Shown: in pieces, positions 13,601-28,100 of the stretch
Position numbering within the stretch: the stretch's first letter is position 1
Layout: each line of letters opens with the position of its first letter
NCBI RefSeq assembly: GCF_000699445.3
Contig: NC_067198.1
Span: 3,415,301 to 3,479,300 of the forward strand
Direction of reading: 5' to 3'
Length of the DNA: 64,000 bases
DNA from: Schistosoma haematobium
Lineage: Eukaryota > Platyhelminthes > Trematoda > Strigeidida > Schistosomatidae
Notes under the pieces: model-generated
What the model was told of the DNA's origin: nothing
Database searches by the model: none
What the model saw: the letters and a program-made list of their open reading frames with translations, nothing else
Position numbers and translations under genes: made by a program

Positions 13601-16600
13601 TTAACACAGCTGTACGATCACAATAACCTTGAATAGATTCATATTTATCATTATCATTGTATGAGCTAAGTGATGTATAATTAGTATCTACATTATAACC
13701 AGCTTGTTTCAATTGATGTACAGTCATCATTTTTGGTATACAACCACCAACATACCAACCATACCATTCGAATAAATGTGGTTCTATACGAATTGATAAA
13801 TCCGACTATAAAGTGATAACAAAATTATAAGTCGATGAAAGAAGATCAAATACATAGACAAAAATATTTATAAACATGAATTCTTGAATCTTAAAGATGA
13901 TTACAACAATAATAAAGATCTATGAGTATATTATATAAGATATTCAAAAACTGACTTATATTTCAATGGGAAATAAAAAGTTTTAAGTCTTGATTGTATT
14001 GTTTGTTATTTTGAGTTTTACATCGAATTAAAGTATATAAACTCACACTGTAATAGTGATGTGTTCTAGTAGGGAGTAAATGTGATCAGTTACTGAGTGT
14101 GTATAAACAAACACTCAATTTACTGACAACTAAAATATGTGATTTTCTTACCTCTTATTGATTTCTACTTAGGACTCACTGTAAGTGACTATTTGCTCCC
14201 AAATGCCCTGGTATGGCCGAGAGTGGGGTGAGTCCGCCCTCCCTCCCTCCCGAAATGCTCTCAAACGGCCACGTGTATACAGCCTCTGTCACGGAAGTCC
14301 TACTCACTACCTTCTCGTGGCATCGATGTTGTTTACGAAATCCAGAGAACGAAAAGTGAATGTCCGACGCTTTGACCGGATCCCAAACCAATGGTGCACA
14401 TAAGCTCCAGTATCCTGCGGGAACAAATGGCGTATGAACCAATCGTTGGTCACCGGCTACCATGAGACTGCATCTCCTCACGATGCTTCATTGCCTTGTG
14501 GGTCAAACCTTTAGGTCAAAGGTTCGGGGTGTGACCCCCTAAGAAAACCACCTGGTTCGGTCTGGGCACCCGGGCAGTATCCCAGCCCTCACACAAATCG
14601 AATGATTTATGTGGGGCATATTTATTTGGGGCCTCCTTGTACCAATGTTTATGTGTTAAAATAAATAAAAATAAATAAATAGAGTAAATTATTACCTTGC
14701 GTTACTCCGGTTCTCTCTTCACGGTCGTAAATAGTATATCTGGTTTGACATGATCTAGTCTATTTATAGTTTAACGTTCGAGTATTCAATCTAGCGGTAT
14801 TATAAACGCAGTTCAGTCTTATTACCATAGTACAGTGGTATACCACAGAGAGAGGAAGATATTTTAATTCATCCGCCATATAAAATAGTGTATATTAATT
14901 CACAATCACAATAATAAACTCTTTTTTTTATCACTTTGTCTTTTTTAGCTATACATACTAACCGACCCCGTATACACAGTGAAGAACACATTTATGATGA
15001 CATGATTCAAAGACAAATGTTTGAATCAATAAGTCACGAATTCATAGAATAAAAGGACAGACAGATGAATTCTCAGTAGTCCATTTATTAACAAATTTAA
15101 ACAAAATGAGAATGAGTGTGAGAAATGCGGCTAAATCACAATACTCCTCTCAGTTTTATATGTATAGTCGCAAAAACAAAAAGAATAAGTATTAACACGT
15201 ACCAGGGAACTCTTGATCACTATCTTCTTGTCGTGTGTTGTTTACGAAGTCGAGAGGATGAACAGAGAATGTCTGGTGCTTATACCGGGAAGGTGGGTAT
15301 AAAGGATCCACCTAGGGGGGTTCTAAAACCCTGATTCTAAATCAGTGGTGCACATGGGCTCTAAGATCTTGAGGGAACATGATGGCGCATGAACCCATTA
15401 TTGATCAGTGTTTACCATGGGACTAGATTTAAGGTTCCTCTGTTGTCTTGTAGATTAGACCTCTGAGTCAAAGGCTCTAAGAGTGGCTTCCTAAGAAAGC
15501 CACCTGCTTCGGTTTGGGGACCTAGGCAGTAACCCAGACCTCACACAAATCGAATGGTTTGTGTGGCGCATAAATATTTGGTGCCCCTTGTATGTTTTAG
15601 TAAATTAATAAATCAGCATAATTGAAAATTACAATATAAGATATTCTCAATAGACAACAGATAATTTATTTAAATCCAAAGGTGGAGTATTATATATATG
15701 GTGAACGAAGACTTGGGCAGGAGAAATCGACTGCATTGTGCAAAATAACAGTATCGGATTCAATACTGTGTCACACCTCAGTCCTACGAAAGATCGACCG
15801 CGATCGAGATAGCTCAGTGGTAACGTCTCTGATTGTGAAGCTGGGTGAAACGGGATCGAATCCATCAGAGAGCATCATTTCCCTCAAGATTATAGACACA
15901 TCTTGCTAAAGAGTGTCAAGTAGCACGAAACTTAGGTTCAGCGATTCCTGTTGGCTACGTCCAACCACCATCTTACAATACGTTTAGTGTGTACCTGTTA
16001 TTCAGCTTTGTATTTTAGAAGACCTAGTTTTGAACATACTGTAATTTCCGGTGTCTTGCGATTGATAGATAAAATGTGTTTTTGATTTATGCAATAAAAG
16101 GTGTATTGGGTGACCTTCATTTTGTCTTAATCGGGAGACTAAGGGGAGATGAATTCGTGTGGATTAATCAAAGTATATATCGTATCTGTAAATAGTGGGT
16201 ATTAGTATCAACGGCATGAGACTCACTGTTAGCAGGGATAAAAAAATTCCATAATAGTGTGTACGTAGAACAAGTAGTAATTCATGAATATTAAGAATCA
16301 AGTTATTATGCATTATGATTAAAAGCTATAATCGAACATAGTGTGATAGCAGAAAGAGTATAAATCAGTAGTATATAACAAGTAGCACTAAGATATTCAA
16401 TGACATCGAAATGAAAAATTCAACAATTTAATAGTTTACGCGAATTTAACACAAAGCACTATATTTTACAATTTTGGGGAATAATCTTAGAATAAGACAC
16501 AATCAAACATAACTTGACTTTGTGTGATGCGAGTTACTATTCTTTTATGAAGTGATAGGTAAAACAGGATCTATTGATGGATAAGTCAGTTAGCTACAAA

Positions 16601-19600
16601 GTAAGACCAGGCACATATATGCATCGGTCCAAGTTGCCATACCTTATTAACACAACAAGATGAACACCGGATTCATAAAAGTAATTAATTCAGTGGTGGT
16701 AATGTATAAAAGAAAGATTGCAATAAGGATATAGTACAGGAAGAAAGAATTAGTTGGTAGAAAGAAGGGTATAAAGTAATTTTAATCTCTTAGTTTAGGG
16801 GAAGACAGAGAGTGTATACACCGACGCCATTGTGATCGATTCTGAGCCATGTTACCAAGAGTCTCCAATCATTGGTTACGATAGTCACACGGATCTCAAC
16901 CACGAAGTCTGCATCTCCCAACATCGCTCAGACTAAAAGTTAGTGACTTCAAGCACTACTATTCTTTACAAAAAGTGATATTATTTAATCGACAAATGTA
17001 ACTAAGAAGTTTAGACAAGTCTATTTAATAACAATGTAAAGTTTAAAAGGACAAACATTCTCTTGCTCTACGTGATTATGCGCGCAATATATAAAACCTA
17101 ATTATAATGATTCTAGCCTTTTAGTGGATTACTGTACCAAATATTTATTATATAAGAATTAAATATATAAATATATACATCAAAGCATAACGAGATAAGG
17201 CTCATATTGTAAGTATATAATGAACTTAAACATTATAACAAGAAGACACCTACACGACCCATAGCTCTTAATAATTCACAAGCAGTTTGAACACATCGAA
17301 ACGCTGGAGAACAATAACACGCTGTGAAATAAACTCCAGCATCTGCCAAAGCGCGACCGGTTTCAGCTGATACAAATAAACCAATTTGGGTAATCGGTGA
17401 ATCTAAAATATATTCAAGACAATCCGTCCGAGTAGGTAGCCAAGGTGGGAGGTTTAAATTAAATCTACGATAAACTCCTACAAAGAAAAAAAAGATGATT
17501 ATTTTGAAAAGAACTCAAACAATTAAAGATATGATGAAGAAGGATGACTAAAGAAATCATTGAAGGCAATGCTATCAAAATGAGGTTACATAGATTTAGC
17601 AAAGAAATTCTTTTAGGCGGATGACATTTTGTTTAGAGCTGACACACAAAGGAAGGCCCAGGACAGAGTAGGTTAGAGAATGCTGGTCAGCGGCCTATGA
17701 TCCATTGGGAGTAATAGGTGTAAGTAAGTACTAGAACAAACATGATAGAAACTTAATTAAAATATAATGAAACTAATATGAAGATGAATATAGAATACCT
17801 TTATGATTGAAACATTGAGTAATCCATCCATGACCAAAACTAATATCTACACGTTCAGCATGTCGCATAACATAGATTTGTCTTGATTTATTATGAGTAT
17901 GACGTTTAACTGTTGATTGATAATTATTAGTATATTTAGAATTAGCTTCATTTAATTCATCATTATTTAATGATAATTGAAATTCATTTTGACAAGTTGA
18001 ATTTGCACCACTAGTGAAGTATGAATCACATCGATTATCAGATATGTGTTTGTCTGTATTATTATTATTATTATTGTTGGTTGTTATGGATGTTTGTACA
18101 CTTGATTTACTCTTTACAGGATCACTAGATGATGATGATGATGATGAAAAAAAGGAAGAGGAATATTCCGATGAATTTGAAAGACATGGTGATAGGACAT
18201 GGCAAGTTGAATTTGTATTTTTTGCAATAAGACTTGAATTTTGACTTGTTAACTTTTTAAATTCTTCACTATAATTTACATTATTCTAATGAGAGAAGTA
18301 TAGAAAAAGAAATTATTTCATAATATGTACATAATTGTTTAAAGCTTTGAGTTATACAATATGGTTAGAATACATGTTAAATGGTGGTAAGCCATTGACA
18401 GGAAGCCTTGATCATCAATTTTGTGTTAGCTATCACTCTTCAAAATGGTGTGTATCCAATCGAGAGAGCATCGATTATCTTTACAATTTCGATAATGATA
18501 TTAGAAGACGAAGATTATCAGAACTATGTGATATATTAGCGCGATACATTTCGAACAATCTGGTCACACATATACTTGTTAAGAGCATTTATGTATAAAA
18601 ATAAAAGGTCAACTAGATTGGAAATGGGGTAAGAGGAGATAAGGATAATGATAAGAGTAATAATAATAATAACAATGTGAACACAATTCGAAACCTAATC
18701 ACTCTGGATAATAAGTCAATATTACCAGGGTAGGTTTAAGGTAACAACAAACTGTTTTTAAACACACAATACATAGTGCCCGCAGTGTCGAGTCACCTAG
18801 ACTGGTGGCCACATTGCAACATGATCGATAGCATTCGATCTGCACTAATAAGGACTAGACAAGCATGAGATTGATCACCACCCAGTGATCAATCAATTGT
18901 GAGTTTGAATTTTCTTATGGCTAAGGCTTAAATAAACCTTAGTATACGCCCTTTTACACTTTTATACAGCACTACAAAAGCTGAATTTAGATCAATCTTG
19001 TGACCTGTTTCAATTATATGTTTAGCAACAGAGGATGATGGATATTTATCCTCTGCTCTTATTGGGTCACCCGATTTGTTGAATAATATTGTCCGACCGG
19101 CCATTTTTTTTTAAAAAAAACCCCACCCCATAAAAAAAAATTTTCCACCCCAGAATTACAATATTTTTCATCCCGTGTTTCGTCCAATGAAATGGCTAGT
19201 TTCAAAAATTAGATTTAATTGGTTAGTTATGTCTTGAAAATTGTTATAAATTATCAGTACTTGTCGACGAAGCACAATCTCAATCGTCATTATGGAGCAG
19301 AGTAACGTGCCGAGTACAAGCGCTGGTGTTTCTCACGTAACGGAAATGGAGGAAGTCTTTTTGACTACCTTGTTTCTGGTTGCGTTTCCATCGACTTACA
19401 GTCATTATGTAGTGAGAGATTCGCATATTGGCAGAGATCAAAAATCCTACATTAAATTTGTGTGTTGGCGAAATGGGCGTATAAGATCTAGCGGTTCGTC
19501 ACAACGTATTAGACGGAGGAGGTAATTTGGTAAATTGTTTTATAATTTTTTGAACGAAGGGCTTCTATGAACACCCAATGTCCAGCATTTATGTTTTGTA

Positions 19601-22091
19601 AGATTATAGACGGCTATTGGACTGTTGTACGTGGGAATGTACATCACAATCACGAGTGCAATTCCCTGAGGTACCAGGGTAATTCATGGGTGCGCAGGTT
19701 AACGGATGGGGAGTTTGAAACTGTGAGACCGCTGCTGATTTCCGGTACCGCCTCATGTTCACTCGAACGGTTGAAAGGTAAATCAAAATCTACATAACAT
19801 GATTTTGTAGTTTTAACAACGTACTTTCGTTAATCGAAATGTCGGACGGAACATTTGGCAGATACGTCAGAGACCACCTTCTACCACGGAAACACAAATG
19901 GTCCACTGCTTTTCGACCGCCATCCACTCTCTTTGAACTGAGCAATACTAACTTCGTCGAGACCAGTCACCGAGTCTTGAAGATGTATCACCTTAGTCGA
20001 AAAACACCGGTTCTCAGATCCATTTTCAATGTGCTGCTTCGTACTGGATATTGGATGGAAGCAAGATTACATAAATATTCAATGGATTGTCGGGGGAAAG
20101 CCGATATTGGTGAGGAGCCGGAAGTACGTCGACTTCAGGAACGACTGACACCAGTTGCCTGTCAACTACTGAAGCGACACCTTCGCATTCCTATAACGCA
20201 GTCTGCATTGACGGAAGATTTATTCACCGCTATGGACGCCACGGGGACGTACTACGTACACGTCGATACTAGCCGGTGCTCGTGTCCATTCTTCATTGAA
20301 AACGGATTACCATGCCGTCACATATTGGCTTACTGCACACACAGTAACACCGATGTGAACGTACAGTCAATTTGTGACAGGTGGTTACACTATGATGGTT
20401 ATCTGACTCATATTGCAGTTGAAAATTATTTCCCAATGCAATTGAGTCAGCCAAGCATGAAGAATGCGGTGATAGCGTTAATCAGGCGAATGTCGGAGGA
20501 ACAATGCAGTTCACTTCATGACTTCATAGTTCACGGTAGACTACCAACAACGCCAGTAAACTTGCATGTAGAACAGCATTCGTACACCCTTTCAAGAACC
20601 TCGACTAACGTAGCAGTGCCGTTTATACAACGAGGAACTGTTGATTTGGATGAAACGCTCAGTAACGATGAGGAGGAAGTAATTTCTATTAACTCCGAAG
20701 AGTTAACTGAACGGGACATCGAAAATGAAGAACAGGATGACGAGAATCGACTCTGCGACATCTGTAATCTTGCGCAGCCTCCATGTGAAACCGGTGATGC
20801 GGTTGGTTGGGTTTTCTGTAGATGTGAAGCAATGTTTCATACCTTCTGTGCCTACGACCCATCGCCGAACGTACGAGCAGTGCACTGTCCTATCTGTGGC
20901 GCCATTACAAACTAATAGTGACGACGTCCGACCGCGAGAACGAGTAAAGGCCCTTTTCAGGGCCACCCACAATTTGATTTCCATTATTTTTTATCTACTA
21001 CTTTTCCGCGGCAAAGGTCAAGTGATTAAGCACTTATTAGTGTCTCATGAATTTAGATATCCCTTAGAGGTTAATAATGGAAAAGCGATTGTCGCTCATG
21101 TATTCGTAAACTTGTTTCTAACGTTTATTAGATATGAAGGTTAAGAAAACTTAGACAAGATTTTGTCATCTAATAAAGACTAATCTAGTAATTTTATATT
21201 TAAAATAATGTGATTACCGTTCATGTTTTAGTAACACATTTGAAATCTATCTAATAATAGTACATTTTGAGTACATTTTAATAGGAATATTTTAAAATAG
21301 TGAAAATCGTAATGATGTCGTTAGGTCAATAAATTTATGATGACATTTATTAGTGAATATTATTACAAAGATGAATGTGATTAAAGCTCATAGAGAAGTA
21401 ACCAAAATTGAGAAAATTAACTTATTTAGGAATAAAATAATGACATTAGAAAACAAGTTGAAACCATCATCGTTGAAATGATTCATGTGATAAAAGGTCA
21501 TATAGTAAGTGTAAAAAGAAATGCGAATATTAGCTGTTTCATGAATACAAAAAACAAGAATTTCATATTCTTGTTTTATAATAAAAGTTACTGAAACCAG
21601 AACTATGCGTACGTAAGAAGTACGTCTGATCGTAAACTAAGCCTCCATTGTTATTCATAACTACTGATTATATCACCGTATTCATTTGCACACCTCTTCA
21701 ACTATTTATTACTGGTACAATCACATTGTACCAGTTAAAAATTCCCTTAAAATATTCAAAAATAAAAAATAATTTAGCAAACAATCGTTTTCATTAACTT
21801 CATCATCACACTATACAGTTATTAGTCCATAATTTTAATATTTTATAAAGTCCAAAAATAAGGCATGGCATTAATGAACTTGACAATGTAATGTGTTAAC
21901 AATGGTTAACGTTTACATCTGTAACGATATATATGTTTACAAATTAAAAAGGACATTCACTAAAGATCGGGATGATTTGCAGTAAAGTGTTCAGTCACAG
22001 TAAGTGACTAAGCATAATAGGAAAATTGAAAATGCAAAAAAATTTGTGTCAATGAAATACATAGTACAAGAATTGAATCTTGTAAATTGAC

Positions 22092-22161
<70 letters not shown>

Positions 22162-25100
22162 GGAAATTAAATAATAATAACATTGTAAATGTTCGTTGAT
22201 ACAGTTGACCTTATTCATATTTATACGTTTAAAGTCGATAAATATTTGTTGAGTCAGTCAGACGACGTAGGCTTGTTCATTTACACTTCATGAAACTGAT
22301 ATTTCAAATGCTTGTCAAAAATGGTTACATTCATAATGTCTAGATAATTCAGGTTTCATATTACGGCGGTTGACAATATTCACACATGACTGATTAAACA
22401 CACACTAGTTTTTATTACAACCAAAAAATTAATTTTAAAATACAGAACTACAAATAATTTACAAGTGAAAATAATGAACCGTGTTTCAATGGATTTCCAA
22501 ATTAACCGCATTGAAATCTAACGTTGTCTAATTCTCATTATGAATGACCATTTACAAAATAATCGTTTACTAAATATTAAGTGTCTATTTCGGAAAATTT
22601 ATTACTACTTTCATATACTGTCTAAGTCAGTTCATTAAATGATGGTCTATGATTGCTTCACCTGAATTATACATATTGCAACCAGTAAGTTATCATAATG
22701 ATTTCTTTTTCCCATTAACACACCATGTGTTACAAAAAACCTGTGCACACACTTTGGTGATAATTTGTTTATTAATTTGGTATTAAATATTTGACTACTG
22801 ACCTCATTCAGTAATCCTTATTATCAAATATTCAAACCGGTTTTCGGTGGCTTTTTCCCAAAAACTTTCTTTTACTGAGATACATATAATTATTCGTGTT
22901 CAGATAATTAACGACTTCAATTCAAGGTATACTTGATCGGAAAACAAAAATTGATCCCAATACACATTCACTAACAGTAGGATTGCATGGTAATGCAATT
23001 AAGTTGGTGTCTTTTTCTTCAAAAGTCTAAATTTTTTTCAAGACTAAGATTACACAAAAAAAATTATTCATTATCATTAAATTTCAAATGTCAAAAATGA
23101 AAATTCTGACATCCAATCACAGCTCCAGATGCGATTTCGATTTCAACTAATCAGATTACAAAGATGAACCGTTTACGACCAATCAAAAAATTATTAAAGG
23201 TAACACAATGTTTGTTCATTATCACTTGAGCACACACTTGCAAAACAAGTCCACCAATCAACGATACCTAAATTTTTCATTCACACCCCACAATTTTTTT
23301 AAAAGGGGTGGTAGGGAATCATATAGGCCGGTCACTTAATGTCAACCCGATTTGTTGTTTGTTTGTTTCTGCAGCCATTTAGGTACATGTTCACTCACCC
23401 TAATGTTGAGATCACGATCGCTCCTCCCTATGTATGTGTGACCACACACACATTTAAGTTGGTAAACACAGTGGGATGTGACACAATCGTTTTCATGCCT
23501 TTTAGGTTTTGAAAGAAGCATGCACCTTGTTCTTTCTTTGATGATGACCTTTGCTGCGCAATACGTTTTATTGATGACTGATTTAAGTCTTTGTTTCAAT
23601 TAAAGGCTATTTGAATCACCTCTGAACGGTAAGGTGATGTAGACAGGCTTTTTCTCTACAGAGGCTACAGTAGGTTTCGTTGTACCATGGACTTTCTATC
23701 TATTTATGAATTTCAGAGGATAGCCATTTTCTATTAACGTTTTATTTAACAAATTAACATCATCATCAATGGCGTCGTTTGTACAAATACGATCGAGCTT
23801 GTTGAAAAGACACCTTATCAAACCACGTTTGTATTGCACAGGGCAATAACTATAATAACTAAGATATTGACCTGTCCATGTTGGTTTTATTATCCAGTGA
23901 TTAGGTTTCGAATTGTGTTCACATTATTATTATTATTACTCTTATCATTAGCCTTATCTTCTCTTACCCCGTTTCCAATCTAGTTGACCTTTTATTTTTA
24001 TATATATCACATAGTTCTGATAATCTTTGTCTTCTAATTACATTATCGAAATTTGTACTATCCTGTATAACCCTCTGGTAACAAGCGGTAATAATTTAAA
24101 ATGCATAAAAATAGTGGAAAGTGCATAGATATTCATAGAAGAACTAAAAATATCTCTGAGTTAGTCAGAAAGTTTGAGACATTCAGTGAACTTAATTAAA
24201 ATTTTTAAGTGAAGACTAAATTCAAGACGTTAAAACTATAATTAACTAAAAGAAAGAACATGACAGGACATGGAAAAAATAAGATAATATAAGTAATATT
24301 CTAAATAAATTGTTTACTACATAATGGATCACTTACTGTACTAGTTGGGCAATGTTGTTTGAAGCATGATTTAGCTGAAGAAGTAAAGTTTAGTGGGACG
24401 GAACTTTAAACCAAAAACATGAAAAAATTCAAATAAAGAGAGATTACCCTTGTATTATTATAATTCACATATAATGTATTGATGAAAACATGACAAATAA
24501 AGCATTAGATTTCATTTCAATAAATTTATTTTGGTTCTAACTAAGATGTAGTAACAAGGATGTAACTTATCATCAATGTAGAGTTTAAACAGATAGATGT
24601 TGGCCCAAGTTACTACACCGCATCAGTACAGCGAGATAGGAATTAACAAGATGAGAGGCAAAAGATATTGAAATTATGTAATAGCAATCATAAACAGAAA
24701 GAATGAGCATTAAGAATATGTTTTGAACAGACAGAGTGGAAAGATAAGAATACTGAAATTCAAGATCGAGAAGAGTGGATTTGTTAGATAGTGAACGATT
24801 CTGATCCATATCATTCAGTCTATAACGCCTGATCATCCGGAACCTAAATAAGGTGGTCTACATTCAATAACATGACTCAGACTCAGTAATTTAATGGACT
24901 GATACCGCATCTTGATTTGGTCACCTCTAGCTTTCTTCTAAACCATTTATAGATCAACCAACATCGGCGCTCGATTTAGGCGGTGGTTAAACATACGTAA
25001 CAGATGTTCTGACCATCAAGTTCGATGAGGAGTAATTGCTTTATCAACCAACTTGCCATCTTCGCCAAGTTCCCTGCGTCTAACCTTAATATTGCTCATT

Positions 25101-28100
25101 CAATGGACCCTAGATGACAGGTAATGCTTCGAACATTTGGCTGAGATGTTTCATAGGACTGATATCAATTAGCCTTTGTGGTGTTGTATAAAGGGGCCTA
25201 GAGGCTCATACTAAGATTTACTGAAAACTTAGGCATACAGAAGTTAACTCCCTCATTTACGTGTTCAGAAATATTTTTTTTAATCCCTGAATGGGAATAT
25301 TCAATGAGATTTTGCTTAAACTAAACCTACCCTAGTAATATTGATTTATAACCCAGTGTGTTGTGATTCACACTGTTTTCCGAACTGCTGGGCAATAAAC
25401 TTGTCTTTTGGTTAGTAGACGGATATATCACCTACGCCACAAGTGACGCTAGTTATCAAGGCCAAAAGAATCTTTCGAATCTGTTCCCAGATTTCATCAA
25501 ATACCAAACCATTGAGACTGATATGACTCTCGAGATGAATGAAGTAACTGACACGCTTAACTACTTCACTCCTTATCATAAATTCAAGCGATGGTTCAGG
25601 TCGATCACGAAGTAACATTTTGCACTTAGCGAGAAAGAATCGCGTCCCAAACATGCTAATCTTGTTGCTTAAGGTGGCGAGAAGGTTCTATTTTGTCAAC
25701 GTCCTCGCCAAACAGAACTATATCATTTGCGTATACTTAGTCAACAAGTGAATACCCAACGCACTCTCGACGGCCCTCATATACATAAATATCTCAGTTG
25801 TCAGAGCACTAGTCTTGCAAACCAGGGGTTGAGAGTTCGGTCCTTCCTGGGGGGAGCAGCTTTGCTCTCAAATGCCCTGGTACGCTTGAAGGTTGAGAGT
25901 CTGCTTCCCCTCACGAAGTGCTCACATATGGCCACACGTATACAACCACTGACAGAGAAGTTCCACTCCTTGCCTTCTCATGGGAAGAGCGTTGTTTACA
26001 AGATTAGGAAGATGAGAAGCGAACGTCTAGAGCCTTGACAGGGTTGGTGAGAACAGAGGATCCACCTAGGGGACTTGTAGAACCCTGGTTCCAAACCTAC
26101 GAAGCACATAGAATCCAAGTTCCTGTGGGAACAAATGGCGTATGAATACATTATTGATCAATGGTTACCATGAGACTACATCTCCTAACGTCGCTCGATT
26201 TCCTTGTGGGTTAGACCTTTGGGTCAAAGGCTTAGGGAGTGGCTTACTAAGTGAACCACCTGCTTCGGTTTGAGTGCTCGGGCAGTATCCCAAACCAAAC
26301 ACAAATCGAATGATTACATATAGAAAGAATTATTTTAGCTTCAATTTGCATTCTGACAAATTGCGTTCAAAATTATTTGGTAACACTCGTTTTTATTGTA
26401 TATTGCGTCACTCGTCTATTCCCTTTTCTGATTTGTGGCGCATATCTATTTGGTGCCTCCTTATATCAATTTTTATGTGTTTAAATAAATAAATAAAATA
26501 AGTTGAAGTATTATTGAGACTAACAGACTATGTTAGTTAAACTGATCCCTAAGAAGTTGCCAGAAGAGGATTTTCGCCCTTTCTTATAAACTGGAACCAA
26601 GAAAACATTTTAATGAAGGAAAATTTTTTGAACGATAAACGATTTCAATCTGTATTCTGTTAATTGGTCACTTAACCCAATTTGTTTTACAGTGAGAAAT
26701 GATACATCAATTTTTATACATAACTTCTAAAGACAAATGGATCAGTGGTGTTGAAATTAGTAAGACTTCCAACCTCATAATAAACATGAAATAATATTTT
26801 TAGGTAGAACTACACACAAGAATATGATATGTAAATTTAACTCACCAATGTAATGTCCAAGTTTGACTTTGTGGTACACGTCTACCAGCAGATATGTTAA
26901 ACAAACCAGACTCACCAGTGCACAAATTAATTCCTACTGGACATCCTTGTCGTTCAGTAAGAGAAACTGAATCAAACAGTAATATGTAGTCACCAACGTA
27001 ATGTTCTAGAAAACGTTCTCGACATCCAGGAGAATTGATCACACAAGCAGGGACTTGATTCAAAGATACATCACATTGCGAGTGATTGTCATTAGAACTA
27101 TCTGTCAATTTAGTATCACAAGCAATAAAAGTTGAAGATTTCTGATCACCGGTTTTATTACAATCATTAGTGATATGTGAACTGATTAGTGGGGAAAATG
27201 GATAGAATTCTACATCTGTTAACATTTCAAATACCTATCAAAAAAGAAAATAAATACGGAATTTAAGGACATGTATATTTCATTTGTAGTTAAAATCTTC
27301 AGAATTATTCCATTTACAGTGGTCTTACTAAGATTCTTAGTAAATTGCATTAATAAAACAATCGCCACCGATAACTCCTAATTTAAATAGATTGTAATGA
27401 TACAACGATAACGATTATTAATGATCAAATGTACTAATCATGACACAGTACTTGTCCAACTAGAGAAAGTTATATCTTTCATTAGAATTTTCTATACAGC
27501 TGTCTTAAATCCTATTATCTATAGACTATTAAAGATCTGAAAATACTTGCTTAAGTAATGTCAGAAGAACACATGTTCTAATTTTCAGAAGAGCCGAACA
27601 ACCATATTACAATACTAAATAGCCTGTAGTATGAAAAGGAATGTCAATGGTGGTATTATAAGGATGAGTACTAAAATACAGAACTTAAACTGTCAACGCA
27701 ATCGTTGCACTAAATGAAAGATTCAGTAGATACCCAAATTCGAGATCAACAGGCTGGATTCAGTAAGGAACGGTCGTGTACACAACAAAACGCGACACTA
27801 CGGATTATTGTTGAACAATCAATTAAATGGAACTCGTTACTATACATCAACTTCCTTGATTATGAGAAAGTAATTGGAATCCTGAAGAGAAAAGGAAAAG
27901 AGGAAGACTAGAAAACACATTACGTTGGGAATGGGAGGCAGGCATCAAAAGAGTAGCAGTTGGAAACAACTGGGAAAGAAGAGCCCAAGACAGAGTTGGT
28001 TGGAGAATCCTGGTCAGTTGACTATGTTCCCACGAGGGATAACAGAAATAAGTAAGTAACTGAGCTACAGATGCACGACTTTATTAACGTGAGATGAAAC

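Larger units (their letters stand above)
19079..23344 (+). mobile_element. MULE (Mutator-like) DNA transposon, internally deleted
   Basis: The element is bounded by degenerate terminal inverted repeats (GACCGGCCAT near 19095-19104; GACCGGCCTAT read from the right end near 23323-23335). It is flanked by direct copies of ACCCGATTTGTTG (19069-19081 and 23345-23357), part of which is the target duplication; MULEs normally duplicate 8-11 bp. Exact ends are uncertain by a few bases because the flanks share bases. Inside are a FAR1/SWIM transposase gene (19292-20915) and about 2.4 kb of noncoding AT-rich sequence with an AAT microsatellite. Confidence 0.82.

Noticed and set aside
17253..17253. Alternative donor of UBASH3 exon 8 at 17249
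   Set aside because: It leaves phase 1, which does not fit exon 9; the donor GTAGGT at 17253 gives the matching phase 0.
18269..18286. Acceptor TCTCATTAG at 18286 for UBASH3 exon 7
   Set aside because: With the exon 6 phase it would create an immediate TGA stop; the acceptor ending at 18269 restores the frame.
18335..18598. Plus-strand open frame of 87 codons beside UBASH3 exon 7
   Set aside because: It overlaps the Penelope-like flanking repeat, and the mirrored copy at 23875-24065 does not keep an equivalent frame.
21991..22218. Minus-strand open frame rich in Leu
   Set aside because: Its long Leu run is the AAT microsatellite read in frame; no other protein signal is present.
26849..27225. 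Treating the 127-codon minus frame as a separate single-exon gene
   Set aside because: It is UBASH3 exon 6; phases and SH3-like residues join it to exons 5 and 7.
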